DNA of 64,000 nt from Thiocystis violascens. GTDB lineage: Bacteria; Pseudomonadota; Gammaproteobacteria; Chromatiales; Chromatiaceae. This document shows positions 1 to 10,345 of the stretch, piece by piece. The notes under the pieces were generated by a model that saw only the letters and a list, made by a program, of their open reading frames with translations, searched no databases and had not been told where the DNA came from. The DNA lies in contig DYNM01000014.1 of assembly GCA_020721065.1 (NCBI GenBank), positions 1-64,000 of the forward strand, read 5' to 3'. Position 1 is the first letter of the stretch. Every line of letters starts with the position of its first letter. The translations under genes were made by a program, and so were the position numbers.

Positions 1-36
1 CCCCCCTTTGAAAAAGGGGGGTTGGGGGGGATTTTG
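1..36. repeat. Dispersed G/C-tract repeat, copy A (inside debranching enzyme gene)
   Basis: C-tract, TTTGAAAAA, G-tract, TT, G-tract, ATTTT. On the minus strand it is read in frame as PPNPPFSKGG. The same core occurs at 8160-8200, 49876-49906 and, degenerate, at 22803-22836. The copy may extend past the window edge. Confidence 0.8.
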
Positions 37-497
37 CCCACCGTAGGTGGGCTGTGAACCAACCGCCACGCCACATTCACCCGCTGCGCGTCAGGATCAA
101 GCCAGATGCGCTGTTCAATCCGCAGCAAACCAATGGCAAAACACCACACCGGCAGCCGCCCTTCCAGATGAAATGACTCCAGATGACGATAGCCGGGCGG
201 CGACACTGCGCCGCTCGCCCAGCGATTGGTGAACAGCGGCCACTCATGCGTCCCGTCAAGCAAGGTCGCGTCCGTTTTCGCCAACAGCAGCATCCGTCCG
301 AGCGGCGGCGTCACCGGTGCCAGCAGCAGCCCGTGATAACGGCGCGTCAAGGTGCCAGCGATGGTGCCAGCGGCATATGCCCCGCGCCCGTTGGTCAGCC
401 ACCACTCGCGGCGCTCGGCTTGATCAAGTTGTCCGCAAATCTCGCGCCCACAGTGGACGAGTTGCGGCAGCGTGATGGCGGAGGGTGGTGGCGTCAT
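1..497 (-). CDS. Glycogen debranching enzyme (amylo-alpha-1,6-glucosidase type), N-terminal part, cut by window edge
   Basis: The frame opens with ATG at 497 and stays open to the window edge (165 codons). Seen: residues 31-58 contain EWWLTNGRGAYAAGT followed by RRYHGLL. This block is characteristic of the N-terminal domain of bacterial/archaeal GDE-type debranching enzymes, which remove alpha-1,6 branch stubs from glycogen. The catalytic C-terminal domain lies outside the window. The ATG overlaps the stop of the upstream hydrolase (TGATG), suggesting translational coupling. The last visible codons (about 1-33) are made of a dispersed G/C-tract repeat read in frame as KIPPNPPFSKGG, so the protein carries a repeat-encoded insert. 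The family call is good; whether the full gene is intact cannot be seen. Confidence 0.8.
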   Translation of the reverse strand, partial: MTPPPSAITLPQLVHCGREICGQLDQAERREWWLTNGRGAYAAGTIAGTLTRRYHGLLLAPVTPPLGRMLLLAKTDATLLDGTHEWPLFTNRWASGAVSPPGYRHLESFHLEGRLPVWCFAIGLLRIEQRIWLDPDAQRVNVAWRLVHSPPTVGKIPPNPPFSKG

Positions 498-1360
498 CAC
501 TGCAAATGCTGCTGCAAAAATGGCGTCACCGCAGCGAGAAACGCGGCTGGCGCTTCTTCGTGCGGAATGTGACCGCAGTCTGGAATAACCACGAGTTGCG
601 CGTTCGGCACGGCTGCTGCCAGCCGCTCACTTTCCTCCGGCTTCACGGCGCGATCATGCGCACCGGTGATGACCAACGTCGGCAGCGTCAAGCCCGGCAC
701 CTGCGCGTCCAGCCCCAGCGGTTTGGTCGCTAAAAACGATTCCAAAAAGGCGCGATCCCACGCTTCTGCCATGAAATCAGCGCGATAGGCGGCAATGTCC
801 GCATCCGTCAACAGCTCCTGCCGATGCCACAGCGCCCGCAGTGCTTTGGTGTAAAACGCGCCGATCATCACCCGCATCAGCCGCGCAAACAGCGGTTTTG
901 CTGCCGTCATCATTTTCAACATTGGCGGCGGCAATTTGCTGGTCGCATACGCGCTATAAACCATCGCACCAACCAGCACCAACGCCTGCACCCGTTGTGG
1001 CTGGCGCAGCGCGGTGAGCACAGACACGGTGCCGCCGGTGGAATGACCAATCACAATGGCGCGTTCAAACCCGAGTTGTTCAATCAGTGCAGCGACTAAA
1101 TCGCTTTGTGCCTCGGCGCTGTAGAGTGCTGCGCCGCCGGTTTTGGGCACGGGGCGCGAGGTTTTGCCGCACAGCGGGCGATCAATGGCAACGACGGTGG
1201 CGTGTTTGGCCAGCTCGGCGGTGACGTGTCGCCACGAACGCACACTCAAAAAACTGCCGTGTAACAGCAGAATCAACGTCGGTCCGCTGCCGAGGCGTTG
1301 GTAATGCACCCGAAAGCCGTTGGTATCGAGAAAATGACTGGTCGCAGTGGAGCTGGGCAT
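497..1360 (-). CDS. Alpha/beta-fold hydrolase
   Basis: 287 residues from ATG 1360; the frame is open further upstream, but that part overlaps the preceding gene and lacks family similarity. Seen: the oxyanion-hole HGS segment near residue 30, the nucleophile elbow GHSTGG near residue 106, an acid in GAHDRAVKPEE, and the catalytic histidine in CGHIPHEEAP near the C-terminus. This is a complete Ser-Asp-His set of an alpha/beta hydrolase (esterase, lipase or haloperoxidase-like). No signal peptide, so probably cytoplasmic. The substrate cannot be deduced. It lies between a small FliT-like gene and the debranching enzyme, whose start overlaps its stop, so the three may be co-transcribed. Confidence 0.85.
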   Translation of the reverse strand: MPSSTATSHFLDTNGFRVHYQRLGSGPTLILLLHGSFLSVRSWRHVTAELAKHATVVAIDRPLCGKTSRPVPKTGGAALYSAEAQSDLVAALIEQLGFERAIVIGHSTGGTVSVLTALRQPQRVQALVLVGAMVYSAYATSKLPPPMLKMMTAAKPLFARLMRVMIGAFYTKALRALWHRQELLTDADIAAYRADFMAEAWDRAFLESFLATKPLGLDAQVPGLTLPTLVITGAHDRAVKPEESERLAAAVPNAQLVVIPDCGHIPHEEAPAAFLAAVTPFLQQHLQ

Positions 1361-1376
1361 GAGAACGGTCTCTGTT

Positions 1377-1703
1377 TTAGTGAGGATCGGGTTGATAAGC
1401 CTGCAACATGCGGAGCACGGTTTTGGAGGAGTGGGCGCTGGCGGGTTGACCGTTAAGCGCGTGCGCCAACGCCCGCTGATGCGTCGTTGCGCGTGCGACA
1501 ATCACCGCCTCCTGTTCACGCACCGCTTGCAACGCCTGCTGCTGCGCCAGAGTCAGCGCGGGATTTGCCACAATTTGCGTCACCAACCACGCCCGTCGCT
1601 TTTGAATTCGCTCGGCCAGCGCCCAATCATCAGTCAGCGCGGCTTGCTTGAGTTGGATGGTTGCGTGAGTGAAAGCGGCGATTAAATCAGTGAGATTGGG
1701 CAT
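1377..1703 (-). CDS. Small helical protein, FliT-like
   Basis: 108 residues from ATG 1703; a TTG at 1715 in the same frame is an alternative start. The sequence is almost entirely alpha-helical in character, with a central DDWALAERIQKRRAWLVTQ segment. That resembles the pattern of FliT/FlgN-like flagellar export chaperones, in which two long amphipathic helices cradle a filament-cap or hook protein. No invariant motif proves this. The chemotaxis/stator operon at the other end of the window shows the organism is flagellated, but no flagellar gene is adjacent. Alternative: an unrelated small coiled protein. Confidence 0.45.
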   Translation of the reverse strand: MPNLTDLIAAFTHATIQLKQAALTDDWALAERIQKRRAWLVTQIVANPALTLAQQQALQAVREQEAVIVARATTHQRALAHALNGQPASAHSSKTVLRMLQAYQPDPH

Positions 1704-1831
1704 GGCGGGTTTCAATTTTCAGTTAAAAAAGCTACCGCAGTAATTCATGTTTTTTATCAACTTTTTTATTAAAAAATCATTTCTTAACATTTATTTTCTC
1801 CACTAAAAAACGACAACCGATAACTCAAAAA

Positions 1832-2797
1832 ATGATGCCAACATCCACTTTTCCTTGGGCAATTGTTTTAATGGGGCCGACCGCCGCCGGTAAAACCGAG
1901 TTAGCAGTGGCGCTGGCGCGACGCTTGCCGTGCGAGCTGATTAGTGTGGATTCGGCGCTGGTCTATCGTGGCATGGATATTGGCACAGCAAAACCCAGCC
2001 CCACGCTGTTGGCAGAAATTCCGCATCATTTAATTAACATCCTTGATCCCGCCGTCGCCTATTCAACTGCCCAATTCCGTCACGACGCGCTTGCCGCAAT
2101 GGCCGACATCACCGCTCGTGGGCGGATTCCGCTGCTGGTGGGCGGCACCATGCTCTATTTTCGCGGCTTGCAGCAGGGCTTGGCGACCCTGCCCAGCGCC
2201 AATCCCGCCGTGCGTGATGCTTTGAGCGCCGAAGCGGCCGTCATTGGTTGGTCAGCACTTCATGCCCGTTTAACCGCGCTCGATCCCGTCACCGCCGCTC
2301 AGATTCATCCCCATGACCCGCAACGCATCCAACGGGCGCTCGAAGTTCACGCTCTCACCGGTCGCCCACTCAGTGACTTGATCGCAGCCGCTGCCACCGC
2401 ACCGCTGCCGTATCGACTGTTGAAATTCGCTCGCGCCCCGCATGACCGCGCCGTGTTGCACCGCAGAATTGCCCAACGCTTTCACGCCATGCTGGCCGAC
2501 GGTTTGATTGACGAAGTGCGCAGCCTGCTGGCGCGAGGCGATTTAACCCCTGATTTACCCGCACTGCGCTGCGTCGGTTATCGGCAAGTCGTTGAGTATT
2601 TGAGCGGCGCAATTGACCACGCCACGCTGGTGGAACGCGGCATCATCGCCTCGCGCCAGCTCGCCAAGCGCCAGCTCACTTGGCTTCGCGCCGAACCGGA
2701 TTGCCACTGGCTCGCCGATGAACCGGAGCCGCTGAATGCTGCGATGCAATTGATTGATCAGACAATTATTAACGCGCCGCCGCCGCAGTTGCGTTAA
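1832..2797 (+). CDS. miaA: tRNA dimethylallyltransferase MiaA
   Basis: 321 residues, the usual length. MiaA transfers a dimethylallyl group from DMAPP to N6 of A37 in tRNAs reading UNN codons. Seen: P-loop GPTAAGKT at residues 15-22; [16 protein letters not shown], which holds the catalytic aspartate and is diagnostic; [12 protein letters not shown]; and the RCVGYRQ motif in the C-terminal third. Two adjacent ATGs (1832, 1835) are possible starts. The 116 bases upstream are very AT-rich and end in a degenerate heptamer repeat just before the start. hfq, often downstream of miaA in this class, is absent; a SOUL-family gene follows. Confidence 0.95.
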   Translation: MMPTSTFPWAIVLMGPTAAGKTELAVALARRLPCELISVDSALVYRGMDIGTAKPSPTLLAEIPHHLINILDPAVAYSTAQFRHDALAAMADITARGRIPLLVGGTMLYFRGLQQGLATLPSANPAVRDALSAEAAVIGWSALHARLTALDPVTAAQIHPHDPQRIQRALEVHALTGRPLSDLIAAAATAPLPYRLLKFARAPHDRAVLHRRIAQRFHAMLADGLIDEVRSLLARGDLTPDLPALRCVGYRQVVEYLSGAIDHATLVERGIIASRQLAKRQLTWLRAEPDCHWLADEPEPLNAAMQLIDQTIINAPPPQLR

Positions 2798-2837
2798 GCT
2801 CAACAGCATATAACCAAACGCTAATGGAACTAAAAAG

Positions 2838-3494
2838 ATGAAAAAGATCGTGTTATTGCTCGTTGCGGGAGTGCTGGTGTTGGGCGGCGGGGCGCTGGCA
2901 GTGTTTATTTTTGTCGTGCAAAACGTCGAAACGCCGGTTTATCAGGTCGTGACGCAAGACGGCGCGTTTGAAGTCCGCGCTTATCCGGCACTCGTCGTGG
3001 CGGAGGTGATCCGCGAAGGGGATCGCAAAGCTGCGCTGCGAGCGGGGTTTTCACCGCTGGCGCACTACATTTTTGCCAAAGAGCGCGGCGGCGAGTCAGT
3101 GGCGATGACTGCGCCCGTGACGCAGCAACGTGAGGAAGCCATCGCCATGACCGTGCCGGTGACGCAAAGCCCGACTGCGGCTGGCAAGTGGGCAGTGCGG
3201 TTCATCATGCCGGCGAGCTACACCCGCGAGAGCTTGCCCGCGCCAGCAACTGCTGATCTCACTTTGCGCGATGTGCCCGCTCGTCAGGCTGCCGCCGTGC
3301 GTTTCAGTGGTCGCGCCAACGATGAGTTGATCGCAGCGCAGGAGCTGGCGCTGCGAGAGTGGTTGAAATCACGCAATCTCACTCCGGTCGCGGCACCGAT
3401 TTATGCCTATTACAACGATCCGTTGACGCCCGGCATTTTCCGCCGCAACGAAGTCATCATCGACATTGCGCCCATCGCGCCGGAGAGCCGTTAA
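2838..3494 (+). CDS. SOUL-family haem-binding-like protein, membrane-anchored
   Basis: 218 residues. Seen: a hydrophobic N-terminus (KIVLLLVAGVLVLGGGALAV) that acts as signal anchor, then the SOUL/HBP fold with VYQVVTQDGAFEVRAYPALVVAEV at its start, the duplicated MTAPVTQ / MTVPVTQ loop, and ending YNDPLTPGIFRRNEV. The last segment is characteristic of the family. Members bind haem or tetrapyrroles in animals; the bacterial role is not established. Probably exported and tethered to the inner membrane. Its stop overlaps the start of the next gene (TAATG), so the two are translationally coupled. Confidence 0.85.
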   Translation: MKKIVLLLVAGVLVLGGGALAVFIFVVQNVETPVYQVVTQDGAFEVRAYPALVVAEVIREGDRKAALRAGFSPLAHYIFAKERGGESVAMTAPVTQQREEAIAMTVPVTQSPTAAGKWAVRFIMPASYTRESLPAPATADLTLRDVPARQAAAVRFSGRANDELIAAQELALREWLKSRNLTPVAAPIYAYYNDPLTPGIFRRNEVIIDIAPIAPESR

Positions 3495-4090
3495 TGACCG
3501 CCGTCAAACCACATTCCACCTCCAGCGTTGAGAACCGCGAGCCGATTTTGGCGGTGCTCCAGCCGCTGTTTGCCCACGTCGGGCACGTTCTCGAAATCGG
3601 CAGCGGTACCGGTCAACACGCGATCTTTTTCGCTGCTGCGTTGCCGCATCTGATCTGGCAAACCAGCGAGATGGAAGACAATTTGAGCGGCATTCAGCTC
3701 TGGCTGGATGAAGCGGCGCTGCCGAATACGCCGCCCCCGCTGCAACTTGATGTCAGTCACATTTGGCCAGACACGCTCTTTGATGCCGCGTTCACCGCCA
3801 ACACTGCGCACATCATGTCGATTGTCGACGTGGCGATGATGTTTTGTGGCATCGGCGCAGTGCTCAACCCCGGCGGATTGTTCGTCCAATACGGCCCGTT
3901 TAACGAAGGTGGGCAATTCACCAGCGCCAGCAATCAGGCTTTTGATGCGTCGCTGCGTGAGCGCGATCCGCGCATGGGGCTGCGCGATGTGGATGAGTTG
4001 CAAGTCATCGCCGCTCGCCACGACCTGACCTTGTTTGCCAAGCATCAGATGCCGGTGAATAACCAGATTCTCGTGTGGCAACGCGCTTGA
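3494..4090 (+). CDS. DUF938 SAM-dependent methyltransferase
   Basis: 198 residues from ATG 3494, overlapping the stop of the SOUL gene; upstream in-frame codons lie inside that gene and were not used. Seen: the SAM-binding motif [15 protein letters not shown] near residue 34, [11 protein letters not shown] in the middle and [16 protein letters not shown], which together mark the DUF938 family. Substrate is unknown. The next gene starts 8 bases after the stop, so SOUL, methyltransferase and YgiQ probably form one transcript. Confidence 0.85.
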   Translation: MTAVKPHSTSSVENREPILAVLQPLFAHVGHVLEIGSGTGQHAIFFAAALPHLIWQTSEMEDNLSGIQLWLDEAALPNTPPPLQLDVSHIWPDTLFDAAFTANTAHIMSIVDVAMMFCGIGAVLNPGGLFVQYGPFNEGGQFTSASNQAFDASLRERDPRMGLRDVDELQVIAARHDLTLFAKHQMPVNNQILVWQRA

Positions 4091-4098
4091 TTGCGTCC

Positions 4099-6027
4099 AT
4101 GACCACGCCGCCCGATCTCTTTTCGTACCGCAAATTTTGGGCACATCGTTTTGGCACGGCAGCGGAATTACCGCTCACCCGCGCCGAAATGGACGCGCTC
4201 GGCTGGGACAGTTGCGACGTGATTCTGGTGACGGGCGATGCTTACGTCGATCACCCTTCATTTGGGATGGCGATCATCGGGCGGCTGCTGGAAGCGCAGG
4301 GTTTTCGCGTCGGCATCATCGCGCAGCCAGATTGGACGAGCGTGGCCGATTTTCAGCGGCTGGGACGCCCGAATCTGTGGTTTGGCATCACTGCCGGCAA
4401 CATGGATTCGATGGTCAACCGCTACACCGCTGACCGTCGTCCGCGTTCTGATGACGCCTACACCCCGGACGCAGTGCCCGGGCGGCGTCCCGACCGCTCG
4501 GTGACGGTGTACGCGCAGCGGGCGCGAGAAGCGTTCAAAGGCGTGCCGATTGTGCTCGGCGGCATTGAAGCGAGTTTGCGGCGGATCGCGCATTTTGATT
4601 ACTGGTCGGAGACCGTACGCCGCTCAGTGTTGATTGATTCCAAAGCAGATTTTTTAATCTTCGGCAACGCCGAACGCGCAGTTGTGGCGCTGACGCATCG
4701 GCTGGCGCAGGGCGAAGCAATCCACAGCATCCGCGATCTGCGCGGCACGGCGTGGGTCGAATCTGCTGGAAGCGCGGCGCACCCTGAAGAAGTCAATCCT
4801 CACGTCCGTCTGCCATCATTTGAAGAAGTCCGCGCCGATCCGCTGCGATACGCTCACGCCTCGCGCTGTTTTCATCTCGAAACCAATCCCGCCAATGCCC
4901 GGGCGCTGGTGCAGGCACACGGTGAGCGCGAGGTGTGGCTCAATCCGCCGCCAATTCCGTTGACCAGCGCCGAATTCGACCGCGTTTACGAATTGCCCTA
5001 CAGCCGCCGCCCACATTCGAGTTATGGCGCAGCGCGACTGCCGGCGTGGGAAATGATCCGCCACTCCATCAACATCGTGCGCGGCTGCTTTGGTGGCTGC
5101 ACCTTTTGCTCGATCACTGAGCACGAAGGGCGCGTGATTCAAAGCCGTTCGGAAGCCTCAATTTTGCGCGAGATCGCCGACATTCGTGACCGAGCGCCCG
5201 GCTTCACCGGCGTCATTTCTGACCTCGGCGGACCGAGCGCCAACATGTGGCGATTGCATTGTCGTGAACCTCGCGCAGCGGCGGCGTGTCGGCGCTTTTC
5301 TTGTTTATATCCAACGATTTGCCGCAATCTCAACACCGATCACACGCCGTTAATTGGGCTATATCGGCAAGCACGGGCGCTGCCCGGCATCAAGCGGGTG
5401 CTGATTGCGTCGGGCGTGCGTTATGACTTGGCGCTGTGTTCACCGGACTACATCCGCGAATTGGTCACGCATCACGTCGGCGGTTATCTCAAGATCGCGC
5501 CAGAACACACCGAACCGGGTCCGTTGAGCAAGATGATGAAGCCGGGGATTGCGTGTTTTGAGCAGTTCCAAACGCTGTTTGACCGCTTCTCCCGCGCTGC
5601 GGGTAAAGAGCAATATCTCATCCCGTATTTCATCGCCGCGCATCCGGGCACGACCGACGCAGACATGCTGGCGCTGGCGCTGTGGCTGAAACAGCACAAG
5701 TTCCGTCTGGATCAGGTGCAGGCGTTTTTGCCGACGCCGCTGGCGCTGGCGTCAACGATGTATCACAGCGAAATCAATCCGTTGGAGCCGGTAACGGTGC
5801 AGTCAGAACGGGTGGCGGTGGTGCGCGGACAGCGCCAGCGCCGGCTGCATAAAGCCCTGTTGCGTTATCACGACCCGGAGAATTGGCCGCTGCTGCGGCA
5901 GGCATTGCAAGAGATGGGACGCGCCGATTTGATCGGAAATGGCAAGCAGCATCTGGTGCCACCAGCGCGGTCGCCGCTGCCGCCAGTCGGCAAACGCCCC
6001 GCGCCGTTGGGCAAGCGGCGGCGCTAA
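4099..6027 (+). CDS. YgiQ-family radical SAM protein (UPF0313)
   Basis: 642 residues from ATG 4099. The N-terminus ([19 protein letters not shown]) matches the conserved start of YgiQ. Seen: a cobalamin-binding-like N-terminal half with [20 protein letters not shown], then the radical-SAM cysteine motif CFGGCTFC (C330, C334, C337) that ligates a 4Fe-4S cluster, and the YgiQ-specific tail with RYHDPENWP near the end. Family members are predicted radical SAM enzymes with no firmly assigned substrate. Start choice rests on N-terminal similarity. Confidence 0.9.
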   Translation: MTTPPDLFSYRKFWAHRFGTAAELPLTRAEMDALGWDSCDVILVTGDAYVDHPSFGMAIIGRLLEAQGFRVGIIAQPDWTSVADFQRLGRPNLWFGITAGNMDSMVNRYTADRRPRSDDAYTPDAVPGRRPDRSVTVYAQRAREAFKGVPIVLGGIEASLRRIAHFDYWSETVRRSVLIDSKADFLIFGNAERAVVALTHRLAQGEAIHSIRDLRGTAWVESAGSAAHPEEVNPHVRLPSFEEVRADPLRYAHASRCFHLETNPANARALVQAHGEREVWLNPPPIPLTSAEFDRVYELPYSRRPHSSYGAARLPAWEMIRHSINIVRGCFGGCTFCSITEHEGRVIQSRSEASILREIADIRDRAPGFTGVISDLGGPSANMWRLHCREPRAAAACRRFSCLYPTICRNLNTDHTPLIGLYRQARALPGIKRVLIASGVRYDLALCSPDYIRELVTHHVGGYLKIAPEHTEPGPLSKMMKPGIACFEQFQTLFDRFSRAAGKEQYLIPYFIAAHPGTTDADMLALALWLKQHKFRLDQVQAFLPTPLALASTMYHSEINPLEPVTVQSERVAVVRGQRQRRLHKALLRYHDPENWPLLRQALQEMGRADLIGNGKQHLVPPARSPLPPVGKRPAPLGKRRR

Positions 6028-6103
6028 ATTCCACGCGCCACTGCGGTATTCTTGCCGCCATCCTCTTTATCTTTATTAACCGCACCACCAGCAGATCATC
6101 GTT

Positions 6104-8695
6104 ATGCAGACCGAATACGATCCCCGCGCTATTGAAATCGCCGCACAAAATTATTGGGACACCCAGCAGTCATTTAAGGCCGTCGAAGACCCCAGCCGTG
6201 AAAAATTCTATTGTTTATCAATGTTTCCGTATCCGTCGGGGCGGTTGCACATGGGGCATGTGCGCAATTACACCATCGGCGACGTGATTGCGCGTTATCA
6301 GCGGATGCTCGGTAAAAATGTATTGCAACCAATGGGTTGGGATGCGTTTGGTTTGCCAGCAGAAAATGCGGCGATTCAGCACGGGATTCCGCCGTCGCAG
6401 TGGACGCGCAGCAACATTGCTTACATGAAAAATCAGCTCCAAACCCTCGGCTTTGGCTATGACTGGGAACGCGAGCTGGCGACCTGCGATCCCGATTATT
6501 ACCGTTGGGAGCAGTGGCTATTTACGCGCCTGTTGGAGAAAGGGCTGGCGTATCGCTCGCGGGCGACGGTCAATTGGGACCCGATTGATCAAACCGTGTT
6601 GGCAAATGAGCAGGTGATTGACGGGCGCGGCTGGCGCTCTGGCGCGGTGGTGGAAAAACGTGAGATCGCGCAGTGGTTTGTCCGCATCACCGACTACGCG
6701 CAGGAGCTGCTGGATGCGCTCGACGGTTTGGAGGGCTGGCCGGAGCGCGTGCGGATCATGCAGCGCAATTGGCTCGGACGCTCGGAAGGCATGTACATGG
6801 AGTTTGGCGTGGCGAATCGCGCCGAGCCGCTCGGCATTTACACCACCCGTCCCGATACGCTGCTGGGCGTGACTTACGTCGCCGTTGCTGCCGAACATCC
6901 GCTGGCGCAGCAGGCAGCCGCAGATGATCCGACGCTGGCAGCGTTCATCGCCGACTGTCGGCAGGGCGGCACTTCGGAGGCGGAACTGGAGACGATGGAA
7001 AAACGCGGGCATCCGCTCGGCATCAACGCCATTCATCCGGTGACGGGCGCGGAAGTGCCGGTTTATGCGGCGAATTTTGTGCTGATGGGTTATGGCACTG
7101 GCGCGGTGATGGCGGTGCCGGCGCACGATCAACGTGATTGGGAATTTGCCGAACGCTACGGCATCCCGAAAAAGGCGGTGATTCGCAGTGCTGACGGCAG
7201 CGCGTGTGGAATTGAAAGCGCCGCGTTTACGGAAAAAGGCGTGTTATTTGATTCTGCGCCATTTGACGGGCTGACCTCAGCGCAAGCCTTTGATGTCATT
7301 GCAGAATGGCTGACTGCACGCGGTCGCGGACAAAAAACCGTCAATTTCCGCCTGCGCGATTGGGGCGTTTCACGGCAACGTTATTGGGGCTGCCCCATTC
7401 CGGTCGTGCGCACGGCAGACGGCGTGGAGCAAGCGGCAGCACAATTGCCGGTGCGCTTGCCGGAAGAGGTGATTGTGGACGGCGCGGGATCGCCATTAAA
7501 ACGAATGCCGAGCTTTTCAGAATTGCCCAATGGCGCGACCCGCGAAACCGATACGTTTGACACGTTTTTTGAATCAAGCTGGTATTATGCCCGCTATTGT
7601 TCAGCCGATTGCACGACGGCAATGTTGGATGAACGGGCGAATTATTGGCTGCCGGTCGATCAATACGTCGGCGGCATTGAACATGCGGTATTGCATTTAT
7701 TGTATGCGCGGTTTTTTCATAAATTGATGCGCGATGAAGGGCTGGTGCAATGTGATGAGCCGTTCACCAAATTGCTCACGCAAGGCATGGTCATTGCGGA
7801 GACGTGGTACCGCGAAGATGATGCTGGTCGCAAGCAATGGTTTAATCCGGCGGATGTCGCAGTTGAGCGCGATGAAAAAGGTAAATTGCTGCGAGCAGTA
7901 TTAAAAGAAGATGGGCTGCCGGTTATTTTTGGCGGTGTGGAAAAGATGTCGAAATCAAAAAATAACGGCGTCGATCCGCAGGCACTCACTGAACGCTACG
8001 GCGCGGATACGGTGCGGCTGTATACGATGTTCACCTCGCCGCCAGATCAATCGCTGGAATGGAATGATGAAGGCGTTGAAGGCGCATTTCGTTTTATTAA
8101 ACGGCTGTGGGCGCTGGCGTTAAATGATGCGACAGTGCTCAATTCCAACTGCCCGATCTCAAATCCCCCCAACCCCCCTTTTTCAAATGGTGGTTTTGAA
8201 TTGACGGCTGCCGAGAAAGTGGCGCGGCGCGAGCTGCATACGGCATTGAAAAAGGCGCTGTTTGATTATGAGCGCCAGCAATTTAATACCGTTGTTTCTG
8301 CGTGTATGACGATGGTCAACACCTTGTATCGGTTGGAAATATCGCCCGCTCGTGGCGCATTGCTGCGCGAAGGCGTTGGCATCGTGCTGCGGCTATTGGC
8401 ACCGATTGCGCCGCATGTGACGCATTATTTGTGGAGAGAATTGGAGTTTGGCGATGACATTTTGACTGCGCCTTGGCCGGAAGTGGACGCGACCGCGCTT
8501 GAACAGGATCAGGTGAATTATGTGATTCAGGTCAATGGCAAAGTCCGCGCCAGTGTGCAGGTGGCGCTGGATGCGCAGCGGGCGGAGATTGAAGCGGCGG
8601 TGCTGGCGCTGGAGACGGTGCAGAAATTCATCGCCGGGCAGCCGGTGCGTAAGGTGATTGTGGTGCCGGGCAAGCTGGTCAATGTGGTGGTTTAA
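6104..8695 (+). CDS. leuS: Leucyl-tRNA synthetase
   Basis: 863 residues, normal for bacterial LeuRS, which charges tRNA-Leu in the cytoplasm. Seen: HIGH-type motif [10 protein letters not shown] near residue 46, the CP1 editing domain ([16 protein letters not shown] and the [20 protein letters not shown] block), and the KMSKS loop at residues 614-618. Odd: residues about 680-698, in the anticodon-binding region, read [15 protein letters not shown], a translation of the dispersed G/C-tract repeat inserted in frame. The rest is intact, so the enzyme is presumably functional. lptE starts inside the last codons, the usual gammaproteobacterial leuS-lptE-holA order. Confidence 0.97.
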   Translation: MQTEYDPRAIEIAAQNYWDTQQSFKAVEDPSREKFYCLSMFPYPSGRLHMGHVRNYTIGDVIARYQRMLGKNVLQPMGWDAFGLPAENAAIQHGIPPSQWTRSNIAYMKNQLQTLGFGYDWERELATCDPDYYRWEQWLFTRLLEKGLAYRSRATVNWDPIDQTVLANEQVIDGRGWRSGAVVEKREIAQWFVRITDYAQELLDALDGLEGWPERVRIMQRNWLGRSEGMYMEFGVANRAEPLGIYTTRPDTLLGVTYVAVAAEHPLAQQAAADDPTLAAFIADCRQGGTSEAELETMEKRGHPLGINAIHPVTGAEVPVYAANFVLMGYGTGAVMAVPAHDQRDWEFAERYGIPKKAVIRSADGSACGIESAAFTEKGVLFDSAPFDGLTSAQAFDVIAEWLTARGRGQKTVNFRLRDWGVSRQRYWGCPIPVVRTADGVEQAAAQLPVRLPEEVIVDGAGSPLKRMPSFSELPNGATRETDTFDTFFESSWYYARYCSADCTTAMLDERANYWLPVDQYVGGIEHAVLHLLYARFFHKLMRDEGLVQCDEPFTKLLTQGMVIAETWYREDDAGRKQWFNPADVAVERDEKGKLLRAVLKEDGLPVIFGGVEKMSKSKNNGVDPQALTERYGADTVRLYTMFTSPPDQSLEWNDEGVEGAFRFIKRLWALALNDATVLNSNCPISNPPNPPFSNGGFELTAAEKVARRELHTALKKALFDYERQQFNTVVSACMTMVNTLYRLEISPARGALLREGVGIVLRLLAPIAPHVTHYLWRELEFGDDILTAPWPEVDATALEQDQVNYVIQVNGKVRASVQVALDAQRAEIEAAVLALETVQKFIAGQPVRKVIVVPGKLVNVVV
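8160..8200. repeat. Dispersed G/C-tract repeat, copy B (inside leuS)
   Basis: AATCCCCCCAACCCCCC, TTTTTCAAA, TGGTGGTTTTGAA. It is the reverse complement of copy A (1-36) and is read in the leuS frame as [13 protein letters not shown], preserving the reading frame. Confidence 0.85.
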
Positions 8696-9197
8696 GCAGT
8701 TCCTCTTGGCAAAAGGTGGGTTGGCAGCCCTCCTTTTAATCCTCGCACTGATGAGCGGCTGCGGCTTTCATCTGCGCGGTCGCATCGAAATTCCCGCCAC
8801 GCTCAACCCGCTGCATCTGCAAGCGCCAGCCGGATCGCCGGTGCGCCACGCGCTGGAGGAATTGCTGACCGGCAGCGCGGTGCGGCTGACGGCGACGCCA
8901 GCGGATGCCAAATTGATTGTGCGGATTTTAGAAGAACGCCGCGCTTCACGCGTGGCGGCGGTGGATGCGAATGGAAAAACGCTGGCGTTTGAACTGCATT
9001 CAATTGTGCGTTTTGATGCGATTGCGCCAGATGGTACGCAAAAGGTCGCTGCGCACACATTTGATTTAACCCGCAATTTTGATAATCCCGATGTTGAAGT
9101 GCTCGGTAAACAATTGGAAGAAGAATTGATTTATCAAGATTTTGCTGCCGATATTGCCGACCGGATTTTAATGCGCCTCCGCGCTGTTTTGCTGTGA
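8682..9197 (+). CDS. lptE: LPS-assembly lipoprotein LptE
   Basis: 171 residues from ATG 8682, overlapping the 3' end of leuS by 14 bases; earlier in-frame codons would be deep in leuS. LptE plugs the LptD barrel and helps deliver lipopolysaccharide to the outer leaflet. Seen: a lipoprotein signal peptide ending in LMSGC with the lipidated cysteine at residue 27, followed at once by GFHLRG, the hallmark of LptE. Position between leuS and holA is the conserved one. Confidence 0.93.
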   Translation: MWWFKQFLLAKGGLAALLLILALMSGCGFHLRGRIEIPATLNPLHLQAPAGSPVRHALEELLTGSAVRLTATPADAKLIVRILEERRASRVAAVDANGKTLAFELHSIVRFDAIAPDGTQKVAAHTFDLTRNFDNPDVEVLGKQLEEELIYQDFAADIADRILMRLRAVLL

Positions 9198-9298
9198 GTT
9201 GTCAGTTGAAAAAGTTGATTGCTTATTGTCAATTTTTTTAGTCATCACCCTAAAAATAACCACTTCTCACCGACAATTTTTAACCGATAACTCAATTT

Positions 9299-10315
9299 AT
9301 GAACATCCGTTTTCACCAACTTTCCGCCCAATTAAAACGTTCGCTTGCACCAGTGTATTTATTATGCGGCGAGGAGCCATTTCAGCTCGGAGAAGCTGCG
9401 CAATTGGTGCGCAAATACGCTCAAAAGCAAGGTTTTATTGAGCGCGAAGTATTTGATGCTGACAGCCATTTTGATTGGAATCAGTTGGCGCAATCCGCCG
9501 AGGCGATGTCGCTCTTTTCTAGCCGCAAAGTCATTGAAGTGCGCGTGAATAAATTGGGTAAAGATGGCGGCGCAGCGGTGCAGGCGTATTGCAAACGCCC
9601 GTGCGCTGACAATTTGCTGTTAATTATCGCGCCGGAGTTGGGCTGGAAAGAGCTGCAAACCGCGTGGGCAAAGGCGGTTGAGGCGATTGGCGTGGTGCTG
9701 GAAGTGCGAGCGTTGGCGGCAGCGGAATTTGAAACATGGCTGACTGAGCGGCTCAAAACAGCGGGGTTTCGTCCTGAGCCAGAAATGGTCGCGCTGTTGG
9801 CCGAACGCGCTGAGGGCAATCTGTTGGCGGCAGCGCAGGAGATTGAAAAGTTGCGGTTAGTGCATCCGCCGGGCGCGTTGACGCTGGAGGATGTGTTGGG
9901 CAACGTCGCCGATAACGCTCGTTATGATTTGTATGCGTTGCTGCCGACGGCATTGGCGGGTGATCGCGCCCGCGCCCAGCGGATCGTGTGGGGATTGCAG
10001 GCGGAAGGCAGCGCAGTCGTGCTGGTGCTGTGGGCGGTCAGTCGGGAGCTGCGATTGTTGGCGGAAGCAGCCGGCGCATTGGCGCGGCGCGAGCCGTTGG
10101 AGCCGGTTTTTCAAACCCATCGCGTCACCCGCGCTCGGCAAGAAGGCATCAGCCAGACGTTGCGCCAATTGCCACCGGCGCTGGTGCGGCAGTTGCTGCG
10201 GCAGTGTTTGGAGGTCGATTTGGCGATCAAAGGACAAGCGCCCGCTGATCCTTGGCAATTGTTGGCGCGGATGATTGATCGACTGGCGGCAGCGGCAACG
10301 CGGCGAGCGGCTTGA
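9299..10315 (+). CDS. holA: DNA polymerase III subunit delta
   Basis: 338 residues, the family length. HolA is the clamp-loader subunit that opens the beta sliding clamp. Seen: PVYLLCGEEPFQLGEA near residue 18, the start of the ATPase-like fold; EGNLLAAAQEIEKLRL in the middle, diagnostic for delta; and the helical collar domain at the C-terminus. The 101-base gap after lptE holds degenerate heptamer repeats, ending in ACCGATAACTCAATTT immediately before the ATG, like the sequence before miaA. Confidence 0.93.
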   Translation: MNIRFHQLSAQLKRSLAPVYLLCGEEPFQLGEAAQLVRKYAQKQGFIEREVFDADSHFDWNQLAQSAEAMSLFSSRKVIEVRVNKLGKDGGAAVQAYCKRPCADNLLLIIAPELGWKELQTAWAKAVEAIGVVLEVRALAAAEFETWLTERLKTAGFRPEPEMVALLAERAEGNLLAAAQEIEKLRLVHPPGALTLEDVLGNVADNARYDLYALLPTALAGDRARAQRIVWGLQAEGSAVVLVLWAVSRELRLLAEAAGALARREPLEPVFQTHRVTRARQEGISQTLRQLPPALVRQLLRQCLEVDLAIKGQAPADPWQLLARMIDRLAAAATRRAA

Positions 10316-10345
10316 TCGCGTATCGTCGCCGCTTTCAATTTTTAA

